A stretch of 64,000 nt of DNA from Spirochaetota bacterium (GCA_023438065.1 JAEXRH010000012.1:682001-746000), one strand, 5' to 3'. Shown: positions 43,656 through 52,405, counted from the first letter of the stretch. Notes: generated by a model not told the origin, from the sequence alone. Program-made: numbers and translations.

Positions 43656-43872
43656 ACTCCCTCCTTGTCGGACGCCTGCATCCGATTAATGGAGCATACC
43701 GGTCATAACACGTCACCGGAGCTAGGAATTTTTCGATTAACCGTTGATAGGAGTATGGAAAATTAGATGAGAAACCTCATGATTGATAGGCACTTACGAA
43801 AAGTCGTTGTATTTAGTGGCAAGTTAAGCACAAAAGTCGTTGCATAAATGTGAAAATGCCAGGAAAACCATC

Positions 43873-43902
43873 AAAACGGGAGACCTAACGGATCGGTCTC
43901 CC
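43873..43902 (-). terminator. Hairpin terminator after rmuC
   Basis: GGGAGACC pairs with GGTCTCCC around 9 nt, with GTTTTG following on the minus strand. The T tract is short. The rest of the gap 43656-43949 is AT-rich and holds no ORF that I can support. Confidence 0.6.
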
Positions 43903-43949
43903 GACTTACACGATGGGGATGATACGAGAGCTAACCTGTTCTAGATTAT

Positions 43950-45272
43950 TTAGTCAGCGGCAGTAGTTTCCTCCAGAAGCTTCGCCGACGCTCCCGCCGG
44001 TAGCTCCTGGACATCCCGTAGCTGCCGCTCAATGGCACGCGAACGCACGCCAGCTGAGTCAATTTCCTTACTCGCGGCGTCAAGTTTCTGCTTCGTTTTC
44101 TCTAGTACTTCGCCAAACTTGCCGAACTCGGTTTTCACCGCGCCAAGAAGCTGCCAAATCTCGCTCGTCCGTTTCTCGACCGCGAGGCTCCGGAAGCCCA
44201 TCTGCAAACTTGAAAGGAAAGCCGAAATGGTAGTGGGACCGGTAATGGTGATCTTGTAATCTCTCTGAATGCTCTCGAAAAGCCCGGGGATGCGCAGGAC
44301 CTCCGCAAACAAGCCTTCGAAGGGCAGGAACATAATCGCGAAATCGGTCGTGTTCGGCGGATCAATATACTTCGTATTGATATCTTTTGCGAACTTTTCG
44401 ATCTTCGTTCTGAGCGCTTTTGTGCCCGCTTCGATCTCGCCGATATCCCCAATATCGTACGCATTGACCAACCTCGAATAATCCTCGGTCGGGAACTTCG
44501 CATCTATCGGAAGCCAGAGAACGCGGGAAGAATCTTCTTTGCTCGGAATCTTCACCGCGAACTCGACAAGATCGTTCGAGCTTTTCTTTGTCTTGACATT
44601 CGGCTCATATTGAGCGGGCGTCAATAACTGCTCGAGAATGGCGCCAAGCTGGTATTCTCCGAGTACGCCTTTTGTCTTCACGTTCGACAGAACCTTCTTG
44701 AGATCACCGACTCCCGTCGCAAGGGTCTGCATCTCGCCAAGACCTTTCTGCACGAGTTCAAGACGCTCGCTCACGAGCTTGAAGGACTCGCCAAGCCTCG
44801 TCTCGAGAGTCTTATGAAGCTTTTCATCCACAGTCTCGCGCATCTTCTCGAGCTTTGCGCTGTTGTCTTCCTGGAGCGCCGTAAGTTTCTTCTCGACGGC
44901 ATCGCGCATTCCATCGACTTTTCCCTCAAATGATTTGAGCGATAGTCCAAGTTCCTCGCGGTTTTGTTTGCCCGACAGGTTTACCGCATCCTGTATCGCG
45001 GTCAGCTTCTGGTCAAGAAGCACGGAGAACTTCGTGAAAGTCTCTGTCAGTTCATTTCGAGCGATCGACGCTGATTTAGCCATCTCTTCGCGGTTTCGTG
45101 AAAACTCCTCTCGGAGGACAACCTCATGCTTGTCGATACGCTTTTCGTATTCATCGAATTTCCGGATTACCTGATCCTGTGATCCGTTCGATGCTTTTCT
45201 TAAAAGCACAAGAATGAGCAATAATTGAATTACCACAACGGCCAGAATGAGAACAAGGAAAATCGTATTCAT
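43950..45272 (-). CDS. rmuC: RmuC-family DNA recombination protein
   Basis: This 440-residue protein has an N-terminal membrane anchor (residues 3-24), a long coiled coil (about 30-190) and the RmuC nuclease-like domain (about 195-400), including GVLGEYQLGAILEQLLTPAQYEPNV, VLWLPIDAKFPTEDYSRL and a late ITGPTTISAFLSSLQMGFRSL. The DAKFP motif matches the PD-(D/E)xK-like core. E. coli RmuC limits inversions at short repeats, and island-borne copies often travel with restriction systems. AAGGAG precedes the start at a suitable distance. GC is lower than in the left flank. Confidence 0.92.
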   Translation of the reverse strand: MNTIFLVLILAVVVIQLLLILVLLRKASNGSQDQVIRKFDEYEKRIDKHEVVLREEFSRNREEMAKSASIARNELTETFTKFSVLLDQKLTAIQDAVNLSGKQNREELGLSLKSFEGKVDGMRDAVEKKLTALQEDNSAKLEKMRETVDEKLHKTLETRLGESFKLVSERLELVQKGLGEMQTLATGVGDLKKVLSNVKTKGVLGEYQLGAILEQLLTPAQYEPNVKTKKSSNDLVEFAVKIPSKEDSSRVLWLPIDAKFPTEDYSRLVNAYDIGDIGEIEAGTKALRTKIEKFAKDINTKYIDPPNTTDFAIMFLPFEGLFAEVLRIPGLFESIQRDYKITITGPTTISAFLSSLQMGFRSLAVEKRTSEIWQLLGAVKTEFGKFGEVLEKTKQKLDAASKEIDSAGVRSRAIERQLRDVQELPAGASAKLLEETTAAD

Positions 45273-45338
45273 GTTTTCAGACTCCTTCTTATTTTAACAT
45301 AACTGCAAAATGCAGTACTTCTTGTGATATTTGCTTAT

Positions 45339-46106
45339 TCAAATACGTTGAAAAACGTGCATTGTATGCCACTCCAGAAACGGGAAATGGTTTCGATCAA
45401 TCCATCGTAGCCGCAACGGTTCATCCAGGTGCAGAATTTTCTTCTGATATGACGTAAGCCTGTTCGATACATGAAAAAGTCCGGTCATATCAAAGGTAAT
45501 AAGACCAGCATCAAAAAGAGCATCGAGTTCCGCAGACAGGAGAAACCCGTTATACACATTGAGACGGTCCGCATCGCAGTCGCAATCAGCCCAGGGCTTT
45601 GCATGACTTGCCCGCAGAAGCTCGGGGACATCGATACCCGTAACGGCGCATTGTCCTTTCCAGTAGTGCATGAGCGATTTCCGGTAGACGTCCTGGCCGA
45701 CGCGCTGGCGGACAAGACGCTCAGTTTCCGTTCCGCGAATACCGATCTCGGACTCGAGAATCTCGGCTACTTCTTTTTCATATTCGACAAGAGGTCGCGT
45801 AGGAAGCGAGACGACCAGTTCAGCGTATCGCCTGAGAATTACGCCAAGTATCTGATCGTTATAAGCCACTATCATGCCGTTCAGGAAAAGTTCCGGAGGA
45901 AGGTCACGTTTCAGTTCTGCGCTTTCGACCGGTTCGGAGAAGCGTAGCTCGTACCGTTCGGGAAGTGACCCCCGATCGATGATTTCAACGCTTACAGGGT
46001 GTCTCCCTGATGCGAGTCGTACGACTTCCGGTCGGCTTTCCATGACGCATTCCCAACCGTTATCAGCGCCTGTTTTCTCGATAAGTGTCCGTTCGAGAGT
46101 ATTCAT
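45339..46106 (-). CDS. HNH endonuclease with N-terminal accessory domain
   Basis: The 255 residues comprise an N-terminal half of unknown fold (about 1-120) and a C-terminal HNH_2-type nuclease. The motif reads LLRASHAKPWADC, then DRLNVYNGFLLSAELDALFD (about 165-205), with the first His, the central Asn and later DAGLITF. Similar two-part HNH proteins accompany McrBC or other Type IV modules. It has its own promoter (46124-46152) in the short gap after mcrC. Whether it is part of the restriction system or an added nuclease is open. Confidence 0.82.
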   Translation of the reverse strand: MNTLERTLIEKTGADNGWECVMESRPEVVRLASGRHPVSVEIIDRGSLPERYELRFSEPVESAELKRDLPPELFLNGMIVAYNDQILGVILRRYAELVVSLPTRPLVEYEKEVAEILESEIGIRGTETERLVRQRVGQDVYRKSLMHYWKGQCAVTGIDVPELLRASHAKPWADCDCDADRLNVYNGFLLSAELDALFDAGLITFDMTGLFHVSNRLTSYQKKILHLDEPLRLRWIDRNHFPFLEWHTMHVFQRI

Positions 46107-46123
46107 AGTATGATCATTCCTTC

Positions 46124-46152
46124 ATATTACTCATATTCGTGTTACTTATCAA
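46124..46152 (-). promoter_or_regulatory. Promoter of the HNH gene
   Basis: On the minus strand TTGATA (46147-46152), a 17-nt spacer and TAATAT (46124-46129) lie 18 nt upstream of the ATG. Confidence 0.6.
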
Positions 46153-46162
46153 ATAATCCGTA

Positions 46163-47257
46163 CTATGCGGTATTCAATACTACGCATTTAAGTAGATCAC
46201 TTCGTATTTCTGTCGCCTTTCCTGCCAAATTCACCGTCATAAAGCGAATGCGATGTCCATCGAGAATAATCGCCTCGTCATATATGGTATCAATTACTGG
46301 ATGTAGAAGAATTCCCGTTGAATTCATGGAAGGAGGGATATCTTGGTTCTCTTGCGAGCGAAGATATGCATAAATTTGATATACGTAGCCACTTTTTAAA
46401 GACTTTTCACGGTACCAACCGGAGGTAACTATATCCGTGAATTTAGTATCGATAATTATCCAGTTATTTGATGCTTTATTCTCGAGGAATATATCCGTTT
46501 TCATTGAGGGCATGATATCGTCAATCGCACTGGTTTTATCAGCGATATTCCACGTCAGTTTCTTTCCGCATTGTACATTCCATACTGAACGTTCAAGCGC
46601 CTGCGAATAGAAGCCTCCAACGGCTCTTTCAAAAAGCTTTTGAAGCCAACGCTCCTCCCGCTCGGTGGCGTTGAGTGCGTATACACCCGAGGACTCTAGC
46701 GGAAGCGCGAGATCAAAGGCAAGGCGTGCCAGGGAAATCATCGTTTTATCCGCGACGTCATTCCGACCGAAGGTTTCAGTAGATAGTTCGATCAGTTCAG
46801 GCTTCGGACCAGTAACTCCGAGAGCAGTCAGACGTGCTGAAAGCGCAGAGCACTTAATCCGTATCCGATCGGTGCGCACAATCTGAGTCAGACGCTGTAA
46901 GGCCGCACGAACGTATCTGTTGCGCGGGGTGTCTATGGTCAATTCCTCATAATGACAGGCTACTTTCGCCCGTCTCAGCAACTGATGGGACTCCGTCCGG
47001 AGAAGATCGATTCTTCCGCGTACTCTGCTGGTGATCGCGTCAGTCATCCGATATCCGGCGGACAGATTGCGCATCAATCGACGCTCAACGGTACCGACAA
47101 GCAATTCCGCGATTAAATCCGGTATATCATCTGGGTTCTCTTCAACGCCATAATAACCCATTCCCCGAATACGATAGATATCGGAGGCATAGAGCATGAG
47201 AAGCCAAATGTTTCGAATCGGCACGCGACCGACGAATCCGACTGGACTGATTTCCAT
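46163..47257 (-). CDS. mcrC: McrC nuclease subunit
   Basis: This 364-residue partner of McrB supplies the endonuclease of the Type IV, modification-dependent restriction complex. The N-terminus VGRVPIRNIWLLMLYASDIYR is the typical McrB-contacting part. The PD-(D/E)xK site is MKTDIFLE (Asp about 253) and WIIIDTKF (Asp-Thr-Lys about 266-269). Its ATG shares one base with the mcrB stop (TGATG), so translation is coupled. Low GC compared with the left flank supports transfer. Confidence 0.92.
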   Translation of the reverse strand: MEISPVGFVGRVPIRNIWLLMLYASDIYRIRGMGYYGVEENPDDIPDLIAELLVGTVERRLMRNLSAGYRMTDAITSRVRGRIDLLRTESHQLLRRAKVACHYEELTIDTPRNRYVRAALQRLTQIVRTDRIRIKCSALSARLTALGVTGPKPELIELSTETFGRNDVADKTMISLARLAFDLALPLESSGVYALNATEREERWLQKLFERAVGGFYSQALERSVWNVQCGKKLTWNIADKTSAIDDIMPSMKTDIFLENKASNNWIIIDTKFTDIVTSGWYREKSLKSGYVYQIYAYLRSQENQDIPPSMNSTGILLHPVIDTIYDEAIILDGHRIRFMTVNLAGKATEIRSDLLKCVVLNTA

Positions 47258-49449
47258 CAGAATCCTTTTAATAAGAGTTCGCGGGCTTCAGTTGCTTTAT
47301 CTGGTTGATCAAACCAATACTCGTCAAGAAGAGGTCCGATTTGGGTTTCGATGACCTGTCTATACCAAGAAACTGGATCAGAGATATCGTTCGATGCCGA
47401 CGGCGTAAAGAAACTATGGCCGATACGGAACTGCTTCCCCAAACCCGGGTCACATTCAATCGTCTCGTTCAATTTCCTGATTCGTGCCTCGATTTCGCTC
47501 AACACCCGAGCGTCGACACCGATCCGCTTTCTGACCCACTCTCTCCAGGGATCGCCAAAGGCTGGCTCAAGCGTGATAAAGGCGAAGCGGCGGCGCAAGG
47601 CAAGGTCGACCAGGGCGAGCGATCGATCGGCGATGTTCATAGTTCCGATTATGTAGAGGTTCGCAGGTACGCTCACTCGTTCGCCCGGGTATTTCCGGTA
47701 ACTCAGCTCAAGCGCCTCGTCGGGAGTACGTTTGTCAGCTTCCATGAGCGTGAGCATTTCACCGAATATCTGTGCGGGGTTTCCACGATTGATTTCCTCG
47801 ACAACCAGAACATGAGCCACATCAGGCTGTTGTTGCGCCGTCATCAGAAGCTCCATAAACGGTCCATCGATCAATGAAAGCTTGCCCTCGACAGTTGGAC
47901 GAAATCCACGGATAAAATCTTCGTAGGTAAGGTTAGGATGAAACTGAACGGAACGGAGTTTCGATTCGTCTCTCTGCCCCATGAGTGCGTAGCCAAGTCG
48001 CTTGGCAAGCCAGGTTTTACCGGTACCCGGCGCCCCTTGAAGCACGAGGTTCTTTTTCATTTTCAATGACGCGAGGATGAAATCGAGCTTTTCACGGGGA
48101 AGGAAGCAGCCGGCGTCGATAATCGAATCAAGGGTATACGGTTCGATTACGCGGGGCGTTGTCTGCATTTCGGTATCGTCTTCAATCTCATTGTCCTCAC
48201 CTGCAACGCTTGATTCTATCTCGGGCTTTGTATACTGCCATGCGGCCAGAGATAATTCCGGAAAGGAATGTACGGGGTATTCTTCTTCTAGAAACCTGGT
48301 TTTTAGCGTATCGAGCACCAGAAGATAGTCTTCCGCACTACAGCGACCCTTGGCGCCATTTTTCCCTATCTTTATGTTTAGCTTTGATCGAATGTATTCC
48401 TGCGATTGCTTGTCGAGAGTCGGGAATGACCACGGTCGTATCCAGTACAACCCCATTGTGAGATTCCACCCAACGCAAAAGACCCTGGACGTCTCGGCAT
48501 ACGACTCTATAAAATCCGAACGCGTGTCGGCATCGTCAGTTTCACCGAATTCCAGCGCTCGCTGAAACATGTTCCAGAGTTTATCGATATCGCCCTCAGC
48601 GCGATGAGGGGTATAGCCGAAAAACATCGATTTTTGCTGATTAAGTACGGGAATGCCGTCAAATCGTTCCGGAACCGATACGGTCACCCCAAGAAATTGG
48701 GCGATTTCTCGCGCGGCTTGTTTTCTGTTTTCGTCGGTTGTCCCCCTGTTGAATATACCCATCACGGTAAAAGGGCAAATATCCGTCAGGGGAATTATCG
48801 TTCCATCCTCGCGAGCGTCATGGAGGTAACTCATACATTCGACGCGAGTCGCAATATCGTTCAAGCCCTTGATCAATTCGCTTCTGTCATTCCGGTACGC
48901 AAGGAGCGCGTCTGCGATTTCTTCGTAAAAAGCAGACCATTCGAATTTGCGGTTCTTGGTGTCAATATCGCCAAAGCGCTGTTTCCAATACGGGGCATTG
49001 CGAAATTTATCGATATCCTGCGCTTTTCCATCAAAAGTAAACGCGATTAATGAATCGTTATACCAATCGCCGGGAACGATCTTCCAAACAGTTTTCTGGT
49101 ACGTGTAAAAATACCATTCACGCGCCGGTTCAACGGGTTTCCATTCTACTTTCAATCTGCGTCCATCGCCCAGGTTTTCGGTTACGATTCCTATTGCCTT
49201 GATTGCCATTACCGAAACGGAATTCCCATGGGTTTCAAACGAAAACCCTTTCTTTTTAACATACGCGGCCTTGATAGCGATTCTGTCGCCCGGCTGAATG
49301 GATTTTACGTGATCAAGATATCTATCGGTGTAGCCGTTCTCCCAGATTCCATCCGCGATAAATCGCGGCGTTTGGTCTTCTTTGTGGTTATACGCCGCAC
49401 CGACAAACCAACAGGGTCGTGTTGATAAAAGTGCATTTGCCATGTTCAT
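47257..49449 (-). CDS. mcrB: McrB GTPase with EVE-like N-terminal domain
   Basis: The protein has 730 residues. An N-terminal domain (about 10-150), with GDRIAIKAAYVKKKG and VMAIKAIGIV, resembles EVE/PUA-like readers of modified bases. A middle helical region follows. The AAA+ GTPase has Walker A LQGAPGTGKTWLAKR (about 466-480), HVLVVEEINRGNPAQ, and the McrB signature MNIADRSLALVDLALRRRF (about 603). It would translocate DNA and recruit McrC after binding a modified base. Which modification is read is unknown. It is about 40 nt downstream of the Abi_2 gene and coupled to mcrC. Confidence 0.9.
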   Translation of the reverse strand: MNMANALLSTRPCWFVGAAYNHKEDQTPRFIADGIWENGYTDRYLDHVKSIQPGDRIAIKAAYVKKKGFSFETHGNSVSVMAIKAIGIVTENLGDGRRLKVEWKPVEPAREWYFYTYQKTVWKIVPGDWYNDSLIAFTFDGKAQDIDKFRNAPYWKQRFGDIDTKNRKFEWSAFYEEIADALLAYRNDRSELIKGLNDIATRVECMSYLHDAREDGTIIPLTDICPFTVMGIFNRGTTDENRKQAAREIAQFLGVTVSVPERFDGIPVLNQQKSMFFGYTPHRAEGDIDKLWNMFQRALEFGETDDADTRSDFIESYAETSRVFCVGWNLTMGLYWIRPWSFPTLDKQSQEYIRSKLNIKIGKNGAKGRCSAEDYLLVLDTLKTRFLEEEYPVHSFPELSLAAWQYTKPEIESSVAGEDNEIEDDTEMQTTPRVIEPYTLDSIIDAGCFLPREKLDFILASLKMKKNLVLQGAPGTGKTWLAKRLGYALMGQRDESKLRSVQFHPNLTYEDFIRGFRPTVEGKLSLIDGPFMELLMTAQQQPDVAHVLVVEEINRGNPAQIFGEMLTLMEADKRTPDEALELSYRKYPGERVSVPANLYIIGTMNIADRSLALVDLALRRRFAFITLEPAFGDPWREWVRKRIGVDARVLSEIEARIRKLNETIECDPGLGKQFRIGHSFFTPSASNDISDPVSWYRQVIETQIGPLLDEYWFDQPDKATEARELLLKGF

Positions 49450-49488
49450 CCCCCTCGTTTATTACTTTTGATCGGGTGCAGATTTCTT

Positions 49489-50400
49489 TCAACCGATCCA
49501 GATTTCATCTTTCTCCCATCCATCGGGCATTCCTATATGCTTCAATGAGACATCCTCATACCTATGCAACAGAGATCGTGCGCGCTCAAGCCAGTAATCC
49601 TTTGAGACGAGGCTTTTACTGATCCATGCGCAGAGATAGAGCACCGAGGCGAGTTCCCGATTGCTAAGATCAGGGAGATTCCATTCCGGGTATTTTCGGG
49701 GATTTGGCAATTTGACGGAAATGCCCAGCTTCCAATTCCAGAGTCGGGCATGGTGAGCGCAGCGATTGCGTACGGTGTTGAGGCTGAGGATCCAGGAGAG
49801 GACGACTTCTTCCGGCTGGTTCAATGATCGGGCTACGTTCTTTCGTATATCGGCTTCAACGCCTCTATAAAATGACAGGGCCGCGCCGAAGTCCATGATT
49901 TCGACGAGGATCCACACGGGAAGGCAGTCATGCAGGTCTCCGTATTTTTTGAAAAAGTGAACGACGGTGTCTTCATTCGATTTTTGGTCGCGGGAACGGC
50001 GTGTTTGTTCAGCCAGTTTTTCCTGCCAATGTTCAAAATCATTATACGCCGGATTAAAGTTCGGAAACAGCTTCGGGTCTTTCCATGCGAACGGTCCATG
50101 CTTGAGCGAAAAGAAGTAAGCCAGTCTGCTTCGGACGAGTATTTCGATTCCCTCGATGATATCGATAAGGAGGATCCGCAATTCATGATCGAACTCGTAC
50201 AACCGAAGTATTTGCGTGAGGCTGGTCCCCGGCAGGAAGTTGTCGGTACCATCCCGGAAGGTGTAGAGGTAGGTCGATAGTCGATAGTAATTGATTTGCT
50301 CGAGGACGGCGATAAGTTCGGCACGATTGGCGACAAGTCCGCGAGAAAGGAGTAAATCAGCCTGTTCTTCGCAAGTTTTCGCCGGTTTTTCGTACTTCAC
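49489..50400 (-). CDS. Abi_2 (AbiD/AbiF) HEPN-family abortive infection protein
   Basis: This 303-residue protein starts with the family motif KPAKTCEEQADLLLSRG, then INYYRLSTYLYTF and YEFDHELRILLIDIIEGIEI. The HEPN-type RNase motif is VRNRCAHHARLWN (RNRCAH, about 211-216), so RNA cleavage is expected. Abi_2 proteins include AbiF, which has a known partner RNA class (abiF motif). Directly upstream is a small hairpin RNA gene with its own promoter and terminator (50417-50480), so this is best read as an RNA-linked toxin unit. The gene itself would be expressed by read-through. Confidence 0.88.
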   Translation of the reverse strand: MKYEKPAKTCEEQADLLLSRGLVANRAELIAVLEQINYYRLSTYLYTFRDGTDNFLPGTSLTQILRLYEFDHELRILLIDIIEGIEILVRSRLAYFFSLKHGPFAWKDPKLFPNFNPAYNDFEHWQEKLAEQTRRSRDQKSNEDTVVHFFKKYGDLHDCLPVWILVEIMDFGAALSFYRGVEADIRKNVARSLNQPEEVVLSWILSLNTVRNRCAHHARLWNWKLGISVKLPNPRKYPEWNLPDLSNRELASVLYLCAWISKSLVSKDYWLERARSLLHRYEDVSLKHIGMPDGWEKDEIWIG

Positions 50401-50416
50401 GCTCGTACCCCGGACA

Positions 50417-50480
50417 AAAAAATACCCACCGAAGTAAGCTGTCTCCTCCTTGCGGAGGTCTGAAGCCCGGCGGGTCTGCT
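50417..50480 (-). ncRNA. Candidate abiF-type small RNA upstream of the Abi_2 gene
   Basis: On the minus strand an 8-bp stem (ACCCGCCG with CGGTGGGT, one G-U pair; arms 50468-50475 and 50424-50431) encloses a second hairpin (CCTCC/GGAGG). It ends in ATTTTTTT, a strong intrinsic terminator. A good promoter lies at 50487-50515 and predicts a transcript of about 60-65 nt. It stops about 17 nt before the Abi_2 start codon. Position and shape match RNA elements reported beside abiF genes. Confidence 0.7.
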
Positions 50481-50486
50481 GAGTTG

Positions 50487-50515
50487 AGTATCGTATGATT
50501 TCAAGCTTGAGTCAA
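50487..50515 (-). promoter_or_regulatory. Promoter of the Abi_2-linked RNA
   Basis: On the minus strand TTGACT (50510-50515), a 17-nt spacer and GATACT (50487-50492). The predicted start point is near 50480. Confidence 0.72.
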
Positions 50516-50524
50516 GCCTTTTCT

Positions 50525-50773
50525 TCATCGCCGCTCCTCTCTGTCCCAGGCTTCCAACCCAAGCCGTTCGCTCCGGTATTCTCCGAAGTCGCGAATCTTC
50601 CCGTTCTTCAATACCCTGAAGGTATTCGATGGGTAATCTACTCCCATGACGGAGGCGGTGTCTAGGACGTAGCGGAGTTCGGCGCGGAGGACAGCGCGGC
50701 GCGCGGTGTTCCAGGGGAAGGGCGGAAAGCGGGCGGGCTCCCAGGAAACGTTTTTGAGGGAATCTAGTTCCAT
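50525..50773 (-). pseudogene. C-terminal remnant of an Eco57I/BREX-type DNA methylase
   Basis: An 82-codon ORF whose sequence reads like the extreme C-terminus of large class II N6-adenine methylases. FPPFPWNTARRAVLRAELRY is followed by VLDTASVMGVDYPSNTFRVLKN, then FGEYRSERLGLEAWDREE, with a probable internal deletion between the first two parts. No catalytic motifs are present. Its GC and codon use are higher than in the adjacent RT gene. It is probably left from an earlier methylase gene at this site. A translated small protein cannot be excluded. Confidence 0.6.
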
Positions 50774-50795
50774 TTTCCTATTGTCTCCTTATTTT

Positions 50796-52211
50796 CTATT
50801 TTTTTTGCTCTTGACTATGTCTAACTTCTTGTTCAATTTCTTTATAGAATTTCCCAATTCTTTTCATATGCCCTTTGAGTTGCTTCCGGATTTCAGGATC
50901 ACCCGCAATTTCACTTGCTGTATATGCATACGTAAAGAAGTTTCGTTCCTTCATTGGCGATTCGGTTCCGCGGATTACTTGTTGATGCCGTCTGTTTGCC
51001 TCGCCAAGATGACTCAGCTTTTTGTAGACTTTTTTTCGGCCAATAACCTTACCGAATTCTATGGACTTTTGTCTCATAAGATGAAGTCGCCGGTTGAGCT
51101 TGTTATAATATTTATTGAGCGTACCCGGTTTGAGCTTGATGGATATTCCATCGAAGGAAAGCCCGAGATATTCTATCGGAGTCAACGTATCCGTATTTCC
51201 AGTTTCGCTAGGTATCACCCTGTGTGGCATCCCCTCTTTAACATGGAAAAACTTGGTTTTCTTTTCAGAAATCTTTACCCGCGCATCATGTATATTTGTT
51301 TCGAGGATAAACAGCAATTCATCTTCGTTTTCAGGAGGAACCACACAGATCAGGTCGTCTGAGTATCTCCGGTAGATTCCGCCAATCCGGCTCACGTAAT
51401 CCGTCATGCTTTTGTCAAAATCGATCATATAGACATTTGCATATACGGCACTGATGGGAGAACCCTGTGGCACTCCAACAGTTCCGACTTCTTCGCCATA
51501 AGGGTCCTTATTAAGGTTTAATTTTAAATAGAATTGCTTTTTTGCTCTCATTTGCTCTGAAGTAAGTAATTGTGAGGGTTTAGTATTTTTGTTTCTGAGT
51601 TCTTTGGTTTTTTTCCCTGTGATTGACGCAATATCATCGAGGTCAAAATACCGAAATCGGGTCATCGACTTGAATATGCGATAATGATCTTCTGGCAATT
51701 CCGTTACGCAGAATACTTTCTTCAGTTTCTCTTTCAAGAGCTTATGAGAGAGTGTATCGAAGAAGCTTGTAAAATCTGAAATATAGACAAAGCAATCCTT
51801 TTGCATTTGGATAAACCTGAATACTTCTGTCGAAAAGTGCACATTATTTTTTTCAAGGCCTTGCCGATATGCGATTGGAGACTGATCGAAATGATTATCA
51901 GCGATGTATTTCTCGTATGCCTCTGCGGTTAGATGTGCGTACCACTGGTAGATATAACGATCCATGTGGCTTGCATAATAAATGTGTCTGGCTTTCCATT
52001 CCGGGGGCTGATGTTTGCCTTTACGTTTTTTTGTTTTTAACACAGCGTGCACAAATGGAAGAAATCCGTGCTTGCAAACCCAGTTTGGATTTTTTATGGC
52101 TTTAAAAAGGCTGTCGGGCGAACGGATTGCGTCCAAATGAGCATAGTACTTTCGTTTGAATATTGTTTTTTTGTCTTGAGAAGCGAGTATAGAAGGCGGG
52201 ACCACGGTCAT
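50796..52211 (-). CDS. Stand-alone defence-type reverse transcriptase
   Basis: The 471 residues form a single RT domain plus a helical C-terminus. Motifs are HMDRYIYQWYAHL (N-terminal), DFTSFFDTLSHKLLK (RT2/3), GVPQGSPISAVYANVYM (about 247) and the catalytic box RRYSDDLICV (YSDD about 281-284), then ISEKKTKFF and LTPIEYLGLSFDG. It lacks the retron NAxxH and VTG motifs, a maturase domain X and group II intron structure, and there is no template/variable repeat. It fits the unknown-group (UG/DRT) defence RTs, perhaps DRT2-like. It has its own promoter and about 190 nt of leader that could be its template RNA. Confidence 0.82.
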   Translation of the reverse strand: MTVVPPSILASQDKKTIFKRKYYAHLDAIRSPDSLFKAIKNPNWVCKHGFLPFVHAVLKTKKRKGKHQPPEWKARHIYYASHMDRYIYQWYAHLTAEAYEKYIADNHFDQSPIAYRQGLEKNNVHFSTEVFRFIQMQKDCFVYISDFTSFFDTLSHKLLKEKLKKVFCVTELPEDHYRIFKSMTRFRYFDLDDIASITGKKTKELRNKNTKPSQLLTSEQMRAKKQFYLKLNLNKDPYGEEVGTVGVPQGSPISAVYANVYMIDFDKSMTDYVSRIGGIYRRYSDDLICVVPPENEDELLFILETNIHDARVKISEKKTKFFHVKEGMPHRVIPSETGNTDTLTPIEYLGLSFDGISIKLKPGTLNKYYNKLNRRLHLMRQKSIEFGKVIGRKKVYKKLSHLGEANRRHQQVIRGTESPMKERNFFTYAYTASEIAGDPEIRKQLKGHMKRIGKFYKEIEQEVRHSQEQKK

Positions 52212-52342
52212 CCTATATGCCTTCTACACTTGTTGAAAACCTGCCGGGTGTATACATCCGACACACCGTGTCCTGAAATGCTTATGAAGTATAATCTAGG
52301 AGTGATGCTTATGAACTGTTTCCAGATCATATCGTGTCTCAT
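52208..52342 (-). CDS. Possible 44-residue leader peptide overlapping RT start
   Basis: This small ORF (MRHDMIWKQF...) runs through the RT leader and ends in TGA overlapping the RT ATG (ATGA), the pattern of coupled translation. It contains a repeated FISI tract from the 11-nt direct repeat. No clear Shine-Dalgarno is present. It may be real, or only part of a stop-free RNA template. Low confidence. Confidence 0.25.
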   Translation of the reverse strand: MRHDMIWKQFISITPRLYFISISGHGVSDVYTRQVFNKCRRHIG

Positions 52343-52399
52343 CGAGGCGAATGCCTTGATTGACTCAATCCATAACCTCTTTCCTCATTCGGAAGAGCT
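52212..52399 (-). ncRNA. Candidate RT-associated non-coding RNA/leader
   Basis: Transcribed from the promoter at 52406-52434 into the RT gene. It is long for a simple leader (about 188 nt) and has local stems: CTCTTCC/GGAAAGAG (one bulge), GATTG/CAATC, GGC/GCC and GACAC/GTGTC. It carries two direct copies of TTCATAAGCAT 27 nt apart. One frame stays open for 58 codons up to the RT ATG. Defence RTs of several groups use such an upstream RNA as template. Confidence 0.5.
52278..52315 (-). repeat. Two 11-nt direct repeats in RT leader
   Basis: TTCATAAGCAT (minus strand) occurs at 52278-52288 and 52305-52315, period 27 nt. Confidence 0.8.
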
Positions 52400-52405
52400 T
52401 GATTG

